This document shows, one piece after another, positions 27,193 through 36,216 of a stretch of 64,000 bases of DNA (within the stretch, counting starts at the first letter, position 1; each line of letters opens with the position of its first letter). Made by a program: the position numbers and the translations under genes. The notes below the pieces were generated by a model that was not told the DNA's origin, did no database searches, and saw nothing but the letters and a program-made list of their open reading frames with translations. Origin of the DNA: Betaproteobacteria bacterium HGW-Betaproteobacteria-11 (GTDB lineage: Bacteria > Pseudomonadota > Gammaproteobacteria > Burkholderiales > Rhodocyclaceae); contig PHCV01000008.1 in NCBI GenBank assembly GCA_002842395.1, forward strand, positions 1 to 64,000, written 5' to 3'.

Positions 27193-28482
27193 TCACGCGT
27201 CCGCCGGGCCTCCAAGGAGAATAGGGCGGTGAATCCGTACCATCTTGATCTTGCGATCCTGGGTCTGCACGATCTCCATCGGCACACCGGCGATCCGCAG
27301 CCCGACTCCGGCCTCGGGAATGTCCTGCAGGTACTCGACAATCAGGCCATTAAGGGTACGCGGGCCATCGAGCGGCAGTTCGAGTCCAAGCTGGCGATTG
27401 AGCTCGCGCAGACTCACCGCGCCATCGACCAGGGTGGCGTCCATCTCATCCCAGGCCAGACGAAGCCCCCGGTCGATCTGCCGGGTAGTAAATTTGCCGA
27501 CCAGTTCCTCGATGATGTCTTCCAGCGTCAGCAGCCCCTGCAGCTCGCCATATTCATCGACCACCAGACCGAGACGCTGCCGGTTTTCGCGGAAATACTG
27601 CAGCTGAGTGTAAATCGGTGTCGCCGCCGGAATGAAATAGGGTTCAACCAGCCGCTCGCGCAACGCCTCGCGGTCGATTTTCCCGCTCAACGCTTCGGCC
27701 AACAGGTGCCGCAGATGCAATACGCCGATGACGTTGCCAGGATCGTTTTCCACCACCACCACCCGGGTGTGATAACTGGTCGCCAGTTGCGCCATGATTC
27801 CGTCGATCGGCCCGGCCAGGTCGATGGCCTCGATCTCGCCGCGCGGGGTCATGATGTCGGTCACCGCGACATGCTCCAGTTCGAACAGGTTGAGCAGGAT
27901 GGAACGGTGCTGGCCGGGAATCAGGCGCCCGGATTCGAGGACCACGGCGCGCAGCTCTTCGGCGGACAAATGCGCGGCATCCTGTCCGGGCCTGGGCTGC
28001 AGGCGCAACAAGCGGCTCAGCGGACGGACGAACAGATTGACCAGCCAGACCACCGGATAGGCCACGCGCAGCAGCGGCGTCAGCACGTAACTGATGCGTA
28101 GCGACAGCCAGTCGGGATAGGTCGCACCGGCCACCTTCGGCGTGATTTCGGAAAACACCAGCAGGCAGAAGGTGACGAACAGCGCACCGGCCTCCAACGC
28201 CCATTTTTCCTCGCCGAAGAGCGTCAGCGCGATGTTCGCGGCGATCATCGCCGCCAGCGAATTGATCAGGGTGTTGCCGAGCAGGATGACACCAAGCAAC
28301 TGGTCGGTCTTGTCGAGCAGCGCCACGGCCAGGCGGGCACCGTGGTGCCCGCCCTTGGCCAGATGACGCAGGCGAATGCGGTTGGAAGCCATCATCGCCG
28401 TTTCCGCCATGGAGAAAAAGGCGGAGAGCAGCAGGAGCACGCCAAAGGTGGCGAGCTGGGTGCCCAGCGACAACTCGTCCAT
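27193..28482 (-). CDS. CorB/HlyC-CorC family membrane protein (DUF21 + CBS)
   Basis: This membrane protein is of the CNNM/CorB class linked to magnesium and cobalt homeostasis. The 429 residues comprise an N-terminal DUF21 membrane domain with about four hydrophobic segments, including LLLSAFFSMAETAMMASNR. A pair of CBS domains lies around residues 215-330 (VTDIMTPRGEIEAIDL, and LGLVVDEYGELQGLLTLEDI). A C-terminal CorC_HlyC domain follows. Its start overlaps the ypjD stop. The same block (ffh, ypjD, corB) occurs in E. coli, where the orthologue is yfjD/corB. Confidence 0.9.
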   Translation of the reverse strand: MDELSLGTQLATFGVLLLLSAFFSMAETAMMASNRIRLRHLAKGGHHGARLAVALLDKTDQLLGVILLGNTLINSLAAMIAANIALTLFGEEKWALEAGALFVTFCLLVFSEITPKVAGATYPDWLSLRISYVLTPLLRVAYPVVWLVNLFVRPLSRLLRLQPRPGQDAAHLSAEELRAVVLESGRLIPGQHRSILLNLFELEHVAVTDIMTPRGEIEAIDLAGPIDGIMAQLATSYHTRVVVVENDPGNVIGVLHLRHLLAEALSGKIDREALRERLVEPYFIPAATPIYTQLQYFRENRQRLGLVVDEYGELQGLLTLEDIIEELVGKFTTRQIDRGLRLAWDEMDATLVDGAVSLRELNRQLGLELPLDGPRTLNGLIVEYLQDIPEAGVGLRIAGVPMEIVQTQDRKIKMVRIHRPILLGGPADA

Positions 28483-29318
28483 CAGCCGCGGCCGAGGATG
28501 ACCTCGAGTACGAAACGGCTGCCGACGTAGGCCAGCAACAGGGAAAGAAAGCCGGCCAGGGTCCAGCGCAGGGCAAGACGGCCGCGCCAGCCATGGCGGC
28601 GCCGCCCGTAGAGCAGGGCGGCGAAGATCAGCCAGGAGATGAAGGCGAACAGGGTCTTGTGGTTAAAGCTCATGGCCCTGCCGAACAGGCTTTCGGAGAA
28701 AAACACGCCGGAGACCAGCGTCAGCGTGAGCAGGACGAAGGCGACATGCAGCAGGCGGAACAACAGAGTCTCCATGGTCAGCAGCGGCGGCAGTCCAGCG
28801 AGCAGCGGCGAAAGGCGCCCACGGTGCAGCCCCGTTTCCGCCACCATCATCAGCAACGCATGCAGCGCGGCCAGGGTGAACAGGCTGTAGGCCAGCATGG
28901 CTACCAGAAAATGCAGACGGAATGCGATCGATCCGGCATTGGCCAGCAGATGCGGATCGGCAAACAGGCTGGGCAGCAACGCTGCCAGCCCGGCGGCCGG
29001 CAGACCGAGAATCAGCAGTCCATCCATGCGGGCGTAGAAACTTTCGATCCAGTACAGCGCCATGGCCAGCCAGAACATCACGGAAAGGGCGATGGCAAAC
29101 CCGAAGCGCATCCCCTCGGCGTCGAAGATCGTCAGCCACAGGCCGATGGCATGGGCTGCGATGGCTGCCAGCAGCAGGCCTCGTTCGACCGGCCCGAGCC
29201 CGACCACGGCGAAAGCGGGCTGGGTGAGCAACGGACCGCGCCAGCGGGTGTTCCAAAAGTATGCGGCCAAGCCCAAATACAGGGCGGCGGCCGGCAGATG
29301 CATTAAGATTGGGGGCAT
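28482..29318 (-). CDS. ypjD: CcsA/YpjD-type cytochrome c assembly-like membrane protein
   Basis: This integral membrane protein has 278 residues, about eight hydrophobic segments and the CcsA/CcmC-like fold. The C-terminal part has SFNHKTLFAFISWLIFAALL and a Trp-rich region. The ATG at 29318 (MPPILMHLPAAALYLGLAAY) is preferred over a TTG two codons earlier. It diverges from ffh across about 39 bp, as in E. coli. Its exact role is unclear; System I genes for cytochrome c are encoded separately at 37788-44715. Confidence 0.88.
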   Translation of the reverse strand: MPPILMHLPAAALYLGLAAYFWNTRWRGPLLTQPAFAVVGLGPVERGLLLAAIAAHAIGLWLTIFDAEGMRFGFAIALSVMFWLAMALYWIESFYARMDGLLILGLPAAGLAALLPSLFADPHLLANAGSIAFRLHFLVAMLAYSLFTLAALHALLMMVAETGLHRGRLSPLLAGLPPLLTMETLLFRLLHVAFVLLTLTLVSGVFFSESLFGRAMSFNHKTLFAFISWLIFAALLYGRRRHGWRGRLALRWTLAGFLSLLLAYVGSRFVLEVILGRG

Positions 29319-29357
29319 TTCCAAAGTCTACACCAAGCTACCCTAGCCTCCATCACC

Positions 29358-30725
29358 ATGCTCGATAACCTCACCCAACGCCTCGGTCGCGTCGTCAAGA
29401 CCCTGCGCGGCCAGTCCCGCCTGACCGAAGACAACATTGCCGACATGCTGCGCGAAGTGCGCATGGCCCTGCTCGAAGCCGATGTCGCCCTGCCCGTGGT
29501 CAAGGAATTCATCGCCCGGGTCAAGGAGAAGGCGCTCGGTCAGGACGTCGCCGGCTCGCTGACGCCGGGCCAGGCGCTGGTCGGCGTGGTGCACCGCGAG
29601 CTGACCGAACTGATGGGCGGCGCCGGTGCCGGACTCAACCTGGCTACCCAGCCGCCGGCCATCATCCTCATGGCCGGCCTGCAGGGCGCCGGCAAAACCA
29701 CCACCACCGCCAAGCTCGGCAAATGGCTGAAGGAGCGGCAGAAGAAAAAAGTGCTGACGGTCAGTTGCGACGTCTATCGGCCGGCCGCCATCGAACAGCT
29801 CAAGGCCGTCGCGGCGCAAGCCGGGATCGATTTCTTTCCGTCCTCGCCCGGCCAGAAACCGGCTGACATCGCCGCTGCCGCGCTCGATCATGCCCGGCAG
29901 CACTTGTACGATGTGATCTTCGTCGACACCGCCGGCCGCCTGGCGATCGACGCGGCCATGATGGACGAAATCCGTGTACTGCACGCCCAGTTGCAGCCCA
30001 TCGAAACCCTCTTCGTGGTCGATGCCATGCTTGGCCAGGACGCGGTGAATACGGCCCGGGCCTTCGGCGAAGCGCTACCGCTGACCGGCATCGTCCTCAC
30101 TAAGCTCGATGGCGATGCGCGGGGCGGGGCGGCGCTCTCGGTGCGCCAGGTCACCGGCAAGCCGATCAAGTTCGCCGGTATCGGCGAAAAACTCGACGGC
30201 CTCGAGGAATTCCATCCCGAACGGATGGCCAGCCGCATCCTCGGCATGGGCGACATCCTCAGCCTGGTCGAACAGGCTCACCGCGGCGTCGATCAGGACA
30301 AGGCGCAGGCGCTGGTCAAAAAAATGAAGTCGGGCAAGGGCTTCGACCTGAACGACTTCAAGGAACAGCTGGGCCAGATGAAGAACATGGGCGGCATGAG
30401 CGCCATCATCGACAAGCTGCCGGCACAACTCGGCGCCAAGCTGAACCAGGCGGCGCAACAGGCCGGCAGCGGGATGGAGGACAAGTCGGTGCGCCGCCTC
30501 GAAGGCATCATCAACTCGATGACGCCGGCCGAGCGCGCCCGGCCCGAGATCATCAAGGCCACCCGCAAGCGCCGGATTGCCGCCGGCGCCGGAGTTCAGG
30601 TGCAGGAAGTCAATCGCCTGCTGACCCAGTTCGAACAAACGCAAAAGATGATGAAGCAGTTTTCCAGGGGCGGCATGCAGAAGATGATGCGGGGCATGAA
30701 GGGGATGCTGCCCGGCATGCGCTAG
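29358..30725 (+). CDS. ffh: Signal recognition particle protein Ffh
   Basis: Ffh is the SRP54 GTPase that binds signal sequences of nascent membrane proteins and docks with FtsY. The 455-residue protein has an N domain, a G domain with the P-loop GLQGAGKTTTTAKLG, DTAGR and TKLDGDARGGAALS, and a Met-rich M domain ending MKQFSRGGMQKMMRGMKGML. It starts at the ATG at 29358, opposite ypjD. Confidence 0.98.
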   Translation: MLDNLTQRLGRVVKTLRGQSRLTEDNIADMLREVRMALLEADVALPVVKEFIARVKEKALGQDVAGSLTPGQALVGVVHRELTELMGGAGAGLNLATQPPAIILMAGLQGAGKTTTTAKLGKWLKERQKKKVLTVSCDVYRPAAIEQLKAVAAQAGIDFFPSSPGQKPADIAAAALDHARQHLYDVIFVDTAGRLAIDAAMMDEIRVLHAQLQPIETLFVVDAMLGQDAVNTARAFGEALPLTGIVLTKLDGDARGGAALSVRQVTGKPIKFAGIGEKLDGLEEFHPERMASRILGMGDILSLVEQAHRGVDQDKAQALVKKMKSGKGFDLNDFKEQLGQMKNMGGMSAIIDKLPAQLGAKLNQAAQQAGSGMEDKSVRRLEGIINSMTPAERARPEIIKATRKRRIAAGAGVQVQEVNRLLTQFEQTQKMMKQFSRGGMQKMMRGMKGMLPGMR

Positions 30726-30731
30726 GGCGCT

Positions 30732-30753
30732 CGCCGTGCCGCCAGCGCCGACT
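30732..30753 (-). repeat. Short interspersed repeat
   Basis: On the minus strand it reads AGTCGGCGCTGGCGGCACGG followed by CG. It starts 7 bp beyond the ffh stop codon and is followed by a REP-like palindrome at 30763-30789. Confidence 0.65.
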
Positions 30754-30762
30754 CTTGCCGTC

Positions 30763-30789
30763 GTCATTCCCGCGAAAGCGGGAATCCAG
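30763..30789. repeat. REP-like palindrome
   Basis: GTCATTCCCGCGAAAGCGGG followed by AATCCAG forms a tight hairpin and is of the same type as 121-148. It lies between converging ffh and the transglycosylase gene and could help end transcription. Confidence 0.75.
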
Positions 30790-30845
30790 TGGTAGCGTTG
30801 ATTTGCCAGGGCGAACTCCGGGCACGGCCGCAGGGGGGAAAGCTT

Positions 30846-30872
30846 GAAAGTCGGCGCTGGTGCTACGGCGAC
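30846..30872 (+). repeat. Short interspersed repeat
   Basis: GAAAGTCGGCGCTGGTGCTA followed by CGGCGAC. It lies 16 bp before the end of the converging transglycosylase gene and is in the opposite orientation to 30732-30753. Confidence 0.65.
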
Positions 30873-30887
30873 GAAGTCCGCCAGGGA

Positions 30888-31505
30888 CTACCCTGGCCCG
30901 ATGGTACGCACCCCCCAGCTCCACTGCCGCTCCCAGGCCGCGCGCACCATGTTCGGATACTCCGGCTGGCCGAGGCTGCCGTTGTAGCGGCCCAGCGCGC
31001 GGTAGAGGTCGCCATGCTCGATGTCCAGGTAATGGCGCAGGATGGTGCAGCCGAAGCGCAGGTTGGTACGCAGATGAAACAGGTTGCTCTCGGACGTGCC
31101 GATCAGCCTGACCCAGAACGGCATCACCTGCATGTAGCCGCGCGCGCCCGAAGACGATACGGCGTATTTGTGAAAACCGCTCTCCACCTGGATCAGGCCG
31201 AGCACCATCTGCGGATCGAGACCGGCCCGCTTGGCTTCGTAATACACGGTTTTCAGGAATTCGAGACGCGCTTGGCGATCCGGCATCCGGCTTGCCATGC
31301 GCCGCGACATTTCGGTCAGCCAGTCGATTTTTTCCTGTAGCGAGGGAAACTGCGGCTCGGGCGCGGCGCGATCGGCAATCGTCGCATGCAGGGCGGCCTG
31401 CACACTGTCGGCCAGCGGCTCGTACTGCTGCGCGCCGGCCAAGGCGTTGCCGGCCAGCAGGCCGGGCAGAAAGCCGGCGAGCAGCCGCAGCGTCTTCAGC
31501 CGCAT
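30888..31505 (-). CDS. Lytic transglycosylase, SLT domain
   Basis: This secreted muramidase-like enzyme cleaves peptidoglycan glycan strands. The 205 residues have a signal peptide ([19 protein letters not shown]). The SLT domain contains [20 protein letters not shown] with the catalytic Glu, then [17 protein letters not shown] and [17 protein letters not shown]. It overlaps the 3' end of proS by 10 bp on the same strand. The betaproteobacterial arrangement proS followed by a transglycosylase is common. Confidence 0.92.
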   Translation of the reverse strand: MRLKTLRLLAGFLPGLLAGNALAGAQQYEPLADSVQAALHATIADRAAPEPQFPSLQEKIDWLTEMSRRMASRMPDRQARLEFLKTVYYEAKRAGLDPQMVLGLIQVESGFHKYAVSSSGARGYMQVMPFWVRLIGTSESNLFHLRTNLRFGCTILRHYLDIEHGDLYRALGRYNGSLGQPEYPNMVRAAWERQWSWGVRTIGPG

Positions 31506-33286
31506 GTCCTCTGCCTGATGAACGCGGCCATCTCGCCCACCGCCACCGGCGTCGCGGCGGCATCCCGCCGCCCCTTGTATTCGAGCTGACCATCCTTCAG
31601 GCCGCGCTCGCCAACCACCACGCGGTGCGGCACGCCGATCAGTTCCCAGTCGGCGAACATCGAGCCCGGCCGCTCGTCGCGGTCGTCGAGCATCACGTCG
31701 ATGCCGGCATCGGCCAGTTCGGCATAAAGCGCTTCGGCTACCTCGCGCACCACCGGCGACTTGCCCAGTCCCAGCGGCACGATCACCACCTCGAACGGCG
31801 CAATCGCCGCGGGAAAGCAGATACCACGCTCGTCATGGCCCTGCTCGATGGCCGCACCGACGATGCGCGAGACGCCGATGCCATAGCAGCCCATCTCCAT
31901 CACATGCGATTTGCCCTGCTCGTCGAGAAAGGTGCAGCCGAGCGCGGCGGCGTATTTTGTGCGCAGCTGGAAGATGTGGCCGACCTCGATGCCGCGGCAG
32001 ATTTCGAGCGTCCCCCGGCCATCGGGCGAGGGATCGCCGACCACCACGTTGCGGATGTCGGCCACCTCGCCCGGAGCGGGCAGGTCGCGACCGAAGTTGA
32101 CGCCGGCCAGATGAAACCCTTCTTCGTTCGCGCCGCAGACGAAGTTTTCCAGGGCCACCACGCTGCGATCGGCGACCACCCGGCAGGGTTTGCCCACCGG
32201 TCCGATGTAGCCGGGTTTGCAGCCGAGCGCGGCGACGATCTCGTCCTCGCGGGCGAAGCGGAAGGTGCCGATCAGTTTCTGCGTCTTGATCTCGTTCAAC
32301 TCGTGATCGCCGCGCAGGAGCAGAAGGACGAATTCACCGAGTTCACCCTGACCGCCGTCATCGCCTTCGCCCGCGGCCGGTTGCCTCATCAGAGCCACCG
32401 CCTTGACCATTTGCGTCAGCGGCACGCCGAGGAACTCGGCCACCTCGGGACAGCGGGTGAGGCCGGGCGTGGCCCTCTTTTCCAGCGGAATCGGCGTCTC
32501 GCCAACGCCAGCGCCTTGCTTGCTTTGCACGACCTTCGGGTCGCCTACGGGAACTTTTTTGGGCGGTGCGAGCGCCTCGGCCAGCTCGATGTTGGCGGCG
32601 TAGTCCGAGTCCGGGCAGAAGGCGATGGCGTCCTCGCCCGAATCGGCGAGGACATGGAATTCATGCGAACCGGTGCCGCCGATCGAGCCGGTATCCGCGG
32701 CGACGGCGCGAAATCCCAGTCCCAGGCGGGTGAAAATCCGCGTGTAGGTGTCGTACATCAAGCGGTATTCGCGCTCCAGATCGGCGTAGGACGTGTGGAA
32801 CGAATAGCCGTCCTTCATCAGGAACTCGCGCCCGCGCATGACGCCGAAGCGCGGCCGGATCTCGTCGCGAAACTTGCTCTGGATTTGATAGAAATGCTTC
32901 GGCAACTGCCGGTAGCTGCGCACCTCGCGGCGCACGATGTCAGTAATCACTTCCTCGTGCGTCGGCCCGATGACGAAGTCGCGCTGATGGCGATCCTTGA
33001 AACGCAGCAGCTCCGGGCCATAACCGGGGCCACGTCCCGATTCTTCCCACAGCTCGAACGGCTGCACCGCCGGCATCAACAGCTCGATCGCGCCGGCACG
33101 ATCCATCTCCTCGCGCACGATGCGCTCGACCTTGCGCAGCACGCGCAGGCCCATCGGCAGCCAGGTGTAGATACCGCCGGCCAGGCGACGGATCAGCCCG
33201 GCGCGGAGCATCAGCTGGTGGCTGACGATCTCGGCGTCGGAAGGAGCTTCTTTCAGGGTGCTGATGAAAAAACGGGAGGCGCGCAT
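31496..33286 (-). CDS. proS: Prolyl-tRNA synthetase with an in-frame repeat insertion
   Basis: This class II synthetase charges tRNA-Pro. From the ATG at 33286 it has 596 residues, against 572 in E. coli. It contains the catalytic core ([32 protein letters not shown]), the INS editing domain ([19 protein letters not shown]-like region) and the anticodon-binding domain ([19 protein letters not shown]). Just before the editing domain, after [11 protein letters not shown], lies a foreign-looking segment including [13 protein letters not shown]. It is encoded exactly by a 71-bp interspersed repeat (32489-32559). The frame is preserved and all catalytic motifs remain, so the enzyme is expected to work. 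Confidence 0.97.
   Translation of the reverse strand: MRASRFFISTLKEAPSDAEIVSHQLMLRAGLIRRLAGGIYTWLPMGLRVLRKVERIVREEMDRAGAIELLMPAVQPFELWEESGRGPGYGPELLRFKDRHQRDFVIGPTHEEVITDIVRREVRSYRQLPKHFYQIQSKFRDEIRPRFGVMRGREFLMKDGYSFHTSYADLEREYRLMYDTYTRIFTRLGLGFRAVAADTGSIGGTGSHEFHVLADSGEDAIAFCPDSDYAANIELAEALAPPKKVPVGDPKVVQSKQGAGVGETPIPLEKRATPGLTRCPEVAEFLGVPLTQMVKAVALMRQPAAGEGDDGGQGELGEFVLLLLRGDHELNEIKTQKLIGTFRFAREDEIVAALGCKPGYIGPVGKPCRVVADRSVVALENFVCGANEEGFHLAGVNFGRDLPAPGEVADIRNVVVGDPSPDGRGTLEICRGIEVGHIFQLRTKYAAALGCTFLDEQGKSHVMEMGCYGIGVSRIVGAAIEQGHDERGICFPAAIAPFEVVIVPLGLGKSPVVREVAEALYAELADAGIDVMLDDRDERPGSMFADWELIGVPHRVVVGERGLKDGQLEYKGRRDAAATPVAVGEMAAFIRQRTCG
32489..32559 (-). repeat. 71-bp interspersed repeat, long form (copy B), inside proS
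   Basis: It is gap-free and 65/71 identical by eye to 238-308. It is read in frame as part of ProS, adding about 24 residues at the border of the editing domain. The part coding for GAGVGETPI resembles the short repeat family. Confidence 0.85.
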
Positions 33287-33445
33287 GGCAACGAGTAAAA
33301 GAGAAAAAATCATTTTACCTGCGCCGGCAGGGCAAGCCGCAACCCGGCGCAGATTCCGGCGCACGCCGCCGGCCGACGTGACGGGCTTTCCAGTTGGCCT
33401 CGATTGTGAAAGAATGAACGCCAACCAATCACTGGAATTTGCATC

Positions 33446-33973
33446 ATGCTCGATCGTGAAGGCTTTCGCCCCAACGTCGGCATCATCCTGACCAACAGTC
33501 GCAACGAGGTTTTTTGGGGCAAACGTATCCGCCAGCATTCCTGGCAGTTTCCGCAAGGCGGCATCGACAAGGGCGAAACGCCGGAACAGGCCATGTTCCG
33601 CGAGCTCCATGAAGAAGTCGGCTTGAAGCCCGAACATGTGCGGATTCTCGGCCGCACTCGCGACTGGATGCGTTACGAGGTGCCGCAACACTGGATTCGC
33701 CGCGACTGGCGAGGAACCTACCGGGGCCAGAAACAGATCTGGTTCCTGTTGCGGCTGATCGGCCGCGACAGCGACGTCTGCCTGCGCGCCGGGCCGAAAC
33801 CGGAGTTCGATGCCTGGCGCTGGAGCGATTATTGGATTCCGCTTGCCAGCGTCATCGAGTTCAAGCGCAACGTGTATGAATCGGCGCTGACCGAACTGGC
33901 CAATCTGCTTTTTCCCGGCAGTCCGGCGCGCTCGCCCTACGCGGAGCCCCAGACGGAAGAATCGAGCGAATGA
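33446..33973 (+). CDS. rppH: RNA pyrophosphohydrolase RppH
   Basis: This Nudix enzyme removes pyrophosphate from 5'-triphosphorylated RNA and so starts RNA decay. The 175-residue protein begins [20 protein letters not shown]. It has the Nudix box [20 protein letters not shown] followed by VGL, with [10 protein letters not shown] and [10 protein letters not shown] further on, all typical of RppH. It diverges from proS and overlaps the next gene (ATGA at 33970-33973). Confidence 0.96.
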   Translation: MLDREGFRPNVGIILTNSRNEVFWGKRIRQHSWQFPQGGIDKGETPEQAMFRELHEEVGLKPEHVRILGRTRDWMRYEVPQHWIRRDWRGTYRGQKQIWFLLRLIGRDSDVCLRAGPKPEFDAWRWSDYWIPLASVIEFKRNVYESALTELANLLFPGSPARSPYAEPQTEESSE

Positions 33974-34524
33974 AAGCCTCCATCATCGCGCTGGGCCTGG
34001 GTCTTGCCCTCACCAGCCTGGCGGCCGTTGCCGCATCGGGCGGAAGTTACGGCATGATGGGTGAGGGAAACCAGGATAACGACTACACCGCGGAAGAAAC
34101 CGCCCCCTGGCAGGAACTCGAGGCCGCACCGCCACCCTATCCCAAAGCCGGGAACCTGCGCGAGATCTACGTCGGCCCGCTCACGCCCAACACCTTCCTG
34201 ATCGACGCCAGCACGCTCAGTGTCGGCAGCGACGGCGTGGTGCGCTATGTGCTGGTGGTACGTACCTCCGGCGGCGCTGAAAATGTCAGTTTCGAAGGCA
34301 TGCGCTGCAGCGAGCGCAGTTGGCGCCTGTATGCCACCGGCACCCGCGACGGGCAATGGAGCAAGGCGCGCATCAGCGAATGGCGGCCGATCGAGAACAA
34401 GCCCATCAACCGCCATCACGCCGCCCTGAGCCGCGATTACTTCTGCCCCAACGTCAACCCGATTCTCGACGCCGACGAAGGGCGCAATGCGCTGCGCCTG
34501 GGCCAGCATCCGGCCGCCAAATAA
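33970..34524 (+). CDS. CNP1-like family exported protein
   Basis: This 184-residue protein has an N-terminal signal peptide ([20 protein letters not shown]). Its core is typical of the CNP1-like family of betaproteobacteria: [47 protein letters not shown] and YGTRDG-like segments. The function is not known; it is a predicted periplasmic protein. The ATG overlaps the rppH stop. Confidence 0.85.
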   Translation: MKASIIALGLGLALTSLAAVAASGGSYGMMGEGNQDNDYTAEETAPWQELEAAPPPYPKAGNLREIYVGPLTPNTFLIDASTLSVGSDGVVRYVLVVRTSGGAENVSFEGMRCSERSWRLYATGTRDGQWSKARISEWRPIENKPINRHHAALSRDYFCPNVNPILDADEGRNALRLGQHPAAK

Positions 34525-34540
34525 TCACCAGGAGTTCCCC

Positions 34541-35161
34541 ATGCTCGACCAGTTGATCCCCGAATTCGACAAGGCGCTGCGCGCCCTGTTCGCCCCGGCG
34601 CCGACCCGCCGCCGGATGCCGGGCGAAGACCTGCCCGAAGCCGAACTCTCTGCGGCGGAAAAACGCCATGTCGCTGCCCTGATGCGGATCGACCATTGCG
34701 GCGAGATTTGCGCCCAGGCGCTGTACCAAGGCCAGGCGCTGACCTCGCGCAACCCCGACGTCAAGCGGGCGCTGGAACAGGCGGCCTGGGAAGAGACCGA
34801 ACATCTCAACTGGACCGAGCGCCGTATCGCCGAACTCGGCGGCCGCAAGAGCCTGCTCAATCCGCTGTGGTACGCCGGCTCGCTGGCCCTCGGCGTGCTC
34901 GCCGGAAAATTCGGCGATGACTGGAATCTCGGTTTCCTCGCCGAAACCGAGCGCCAGGTCGAAGGCCATCTCGAAAGCCACAAGGCGCAACTGCCGCCGC
35001 AGGATAAAAAATCCTGGGAAGTGCTCGAGCAGATGAAAACCGATGAAATCCGCCACGCCGAAACGGCCATTCACTACGGCGCCCGCGAATTGCCGTCGCC
35101 GATCAAAATGGCGATGAAGTTCTCGTCGCGGCTGATGACGAAAACCGCGTATTACATCTGA
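34541..35161 (+). CDS. coq7: 2-polyprenyl-3-methyl-6-methoxy-1,4-benzoquinone monooxygenase
   Basis: This membrane-associated di-iron hydroxylase acts in ubiquinone biosynthesis (Coq7 type). The 206-residue protein carries the ferritin-like ligands in RIDHCGE, WEETEHLNW, VEGHLESH and TDEIRHAET. The ATG at 34541 has AGGAG 7 bp upstream. It ends facing osmC, with a 140-bp repeat element filling the space between. Coq7 rather than UbiF for this step is usual in betaproteobacteria. Confidence 0.95.
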   Translation: MLDQLIPEFDKALRALFAPAPTRRRMPGEDLPEAELSAAEKRHVAALMRIDHCGEICAQALYQGQALTSRNPDVKRALEQAAWEETEHLNWTERRIAELGGRKSLLNPLWYAGSLALGVLAGKFGDDWNLGFLAETERQVEGHLESHKAQLPPQDKKSWEVLEQMKTDEIRHAETAIHYGARELPSPIKMAMKFSSRLMTKTAYYI

Positions 35162-35178
35162 ATCACCGGCGACTCGGA

Positions 35179-35318
35179 GGTTGTAAAAAATTTCGTCGCG
35201 AGCGGGCCGATGGCAAGGCGCCCGGAGCGCAGCGACCGAGACATATCAAGTCGATAGGCGAGGGAGCGAGCACCGCGCAACGCAGCCAGCGGGCCGCGCA
35301 GCAGAAATTTTCACAACC
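35179..35318. repeat. 140-bp MITE-like element with terminal inverted repeats
   Basis: The element starts GGTTGTAAAAAATTTC and ends GAAATTTTCACAACC, giving imperfect terminal inverted repeats of about 15 bp; short GCG-rich subterminal inverted segments follow. It has no open frame of note. It fills the space between converging coq7 and osmC and ends 2 bp before the osmC stop. Similar elements are known to me from betaproteobacterial genomes; only one copy is in this window. Confidence 0.65.
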
Positions 35319-35320
35319 GC

Positions 35321-35737
35321 TCAGGCCTCGATTATTTCGCAGGTATGCACCATCTCGGCCGTCTTGCCGAGCATGATCGAAGCCGAGCAGTATTTTTCCG
35401 CCGAGAGGTGTACCGCCCGCTCCACGGCTTCCGGCTTCAATCCTTTGCCGCTGACGATGTAGTGGAACCGGATCCGGGTGAAGACCTTGGGATCGGTTTC
35501 CGCGCGATCGGCGGAAAGGCGCACTTCACAACCGCTCACCTGCTGCCGTCCACGCTTGAGGATCAACACGACGTCGAACGCCGTGCACCCGCCCACTCCG
35601 GCCAGCAGGAGTTCCATCGGCCGCGGCGCAAGATTGCGCCCGCCAGCCTCCGGCGCCCCGTCCATCGCCACCAGGTGCCCGCTGCCGGTCTCGGCAACGA
35701 AACTCATTCCCTCATGCAAGCGTACCGTGCATTCCAT
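35321..35737 (-). CDS. OsmC family protein
   Basis: This is a 138-residue OsmC/Ohr-fold protein. The family includes cysteine-based peroxidases; cysteines are present in LLAGVGGCTAFDVVLIL and EKYCSASIML. The ATG at 35737 (MECTVRLHEGMSF) is chosen because upstream in-frame sequence is not family-like, and a purine-rich AAAGGGAG lies just before it. Its substrate is unknown. It is the last ordinary gene before the repeat-rich patch. Confidence 0.88.
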   Translation of the reverse strand: MECTVRLHEGMSFVAETGSGHLVAMDGAPEAGGRNLAPRPMELLLAGVGGCTAFDVVLILKRGRQQVSGCEVRLSADRAETDPKVFTRIRFHYIVSGKGLKPEAVERAVHLSAEKYCSASIMLGKTAEMVHTCEIIEA

Positions 35738-35868
35738 GCTCGCTCCCTTTCGCAAAGGTGCAATTCTAGCTGCGGAAACCACCACCCCAGACAGCCGCCC
35801 GCACTGTTGAAAGCGTCCTGCGTCGTTAACGTGAAAATCACTCATTTGGCATCATGTCAAGTTTCGCG

Positions 35869-35941
35869 CGGCTTTGCACTTCCTGCGGTCGAAGCGAGCG
35901 AATCAGGAGCCCCCCGTGAGGGGGCGAAGGGGGGGGCGGGA
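35869..35941 (+). repeat. GC-rich interspersed repeat
   Basis: It starts CGGCTTTGCACTTCCTGCGG and continues with AGCGAGCGAATCAGGAGC and a run around CGTGAGGGGGCGAAGG. Its right half matches 59761-59816. Its left half matches 37469-37547 in the opposite orientation. Confidence 0.65.
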
Positions 35942-35951
35942 GTGAAGTAGC

Positions 35952-36026
35952 CGCCGGGGGCAAGTCCGACTCGGAAATCCGTGCGCTGGTGGCCAAGCTC
36001 GAAACCGCGCGCAAAGTTGCTGCCTG
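35952..36026 (+). pseudogene. Remnant of a coding 3' end (unknown gene)
   Basis: One frame reads AGGKSDSEIRALVAKLETAR followed by KVAA and a TGA stop, with charged helical character. No start is present; the repeat at 35869-35941 replaces the upstream part. It may be the tail of a gene interrupted by repeat insertion or deletion. The family was not recognised. Confidence 0.3.
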
Positions 36027-36123
36027 AATCCAGATTCGGCGATGAACATGAAAAGTCGGCGCCAATCGCGCAATTGATGCGGTTTTTCTCCGCTCATCCG
36101 GCATTTGCCGTTACATTCTCTTC

Positions 36124-36153
36124 TTGACCATCGTCGAGCTCGCTGCATATACT
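36124..36153 (+). promoter_or_regulatory. Sigma-70-like promoter before the Abi-family gene
   Basis: TTGACC (36124-36129), an 18-bp spacer and TATACT (36148-36153) make a good promoter. Transcription would start near 36160, just before the terminator-like hairpin. Confidence 0.55.
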
Positions 36154-36159
36154 CTTTTC

Positions 36160-36209
36160 AACAACACCCGCCACGCCTCTGCTTGCAAGCGCACCCCGGC
36201 GGGTTTTTT
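36160..36209 (+). ncRNA. Possible small RNA ending in a terminator, abiF-RNA-like position
   Basis: Between the promoter and the Abi-family ATG lies a stretch of about 50 nt. ACCCGCC (36166-36172) pairs with GGCGGGT (36198-36204), followed by a T-run to 36209. The loop holds a smaller self-complementary segment (GCTTGCAAGC, 36181-36190). Small structured RNAs ending in terminators occur next to some Abi_2/AbiF genes (the abiF RNA motif). The match here is by position and architecture only. Confidence 0.4.
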
Positions 36210-36216
36210 ATTGCCC

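Larger units (their letters stand above)
35739..36216. other. Repeat-rich intergenic patch with a gene remnant
   Basis: This 480-bp stretch holds a GC-rich repeat (35869-35941) and the 3' end of a lost gene (35952-36026). It also carries a partial short repeat at 36051-36067, then a promoter and a terminator-like hairpin that precede the Abi-family pseudogene. No intact gene is evident. Confidence 0.6.
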
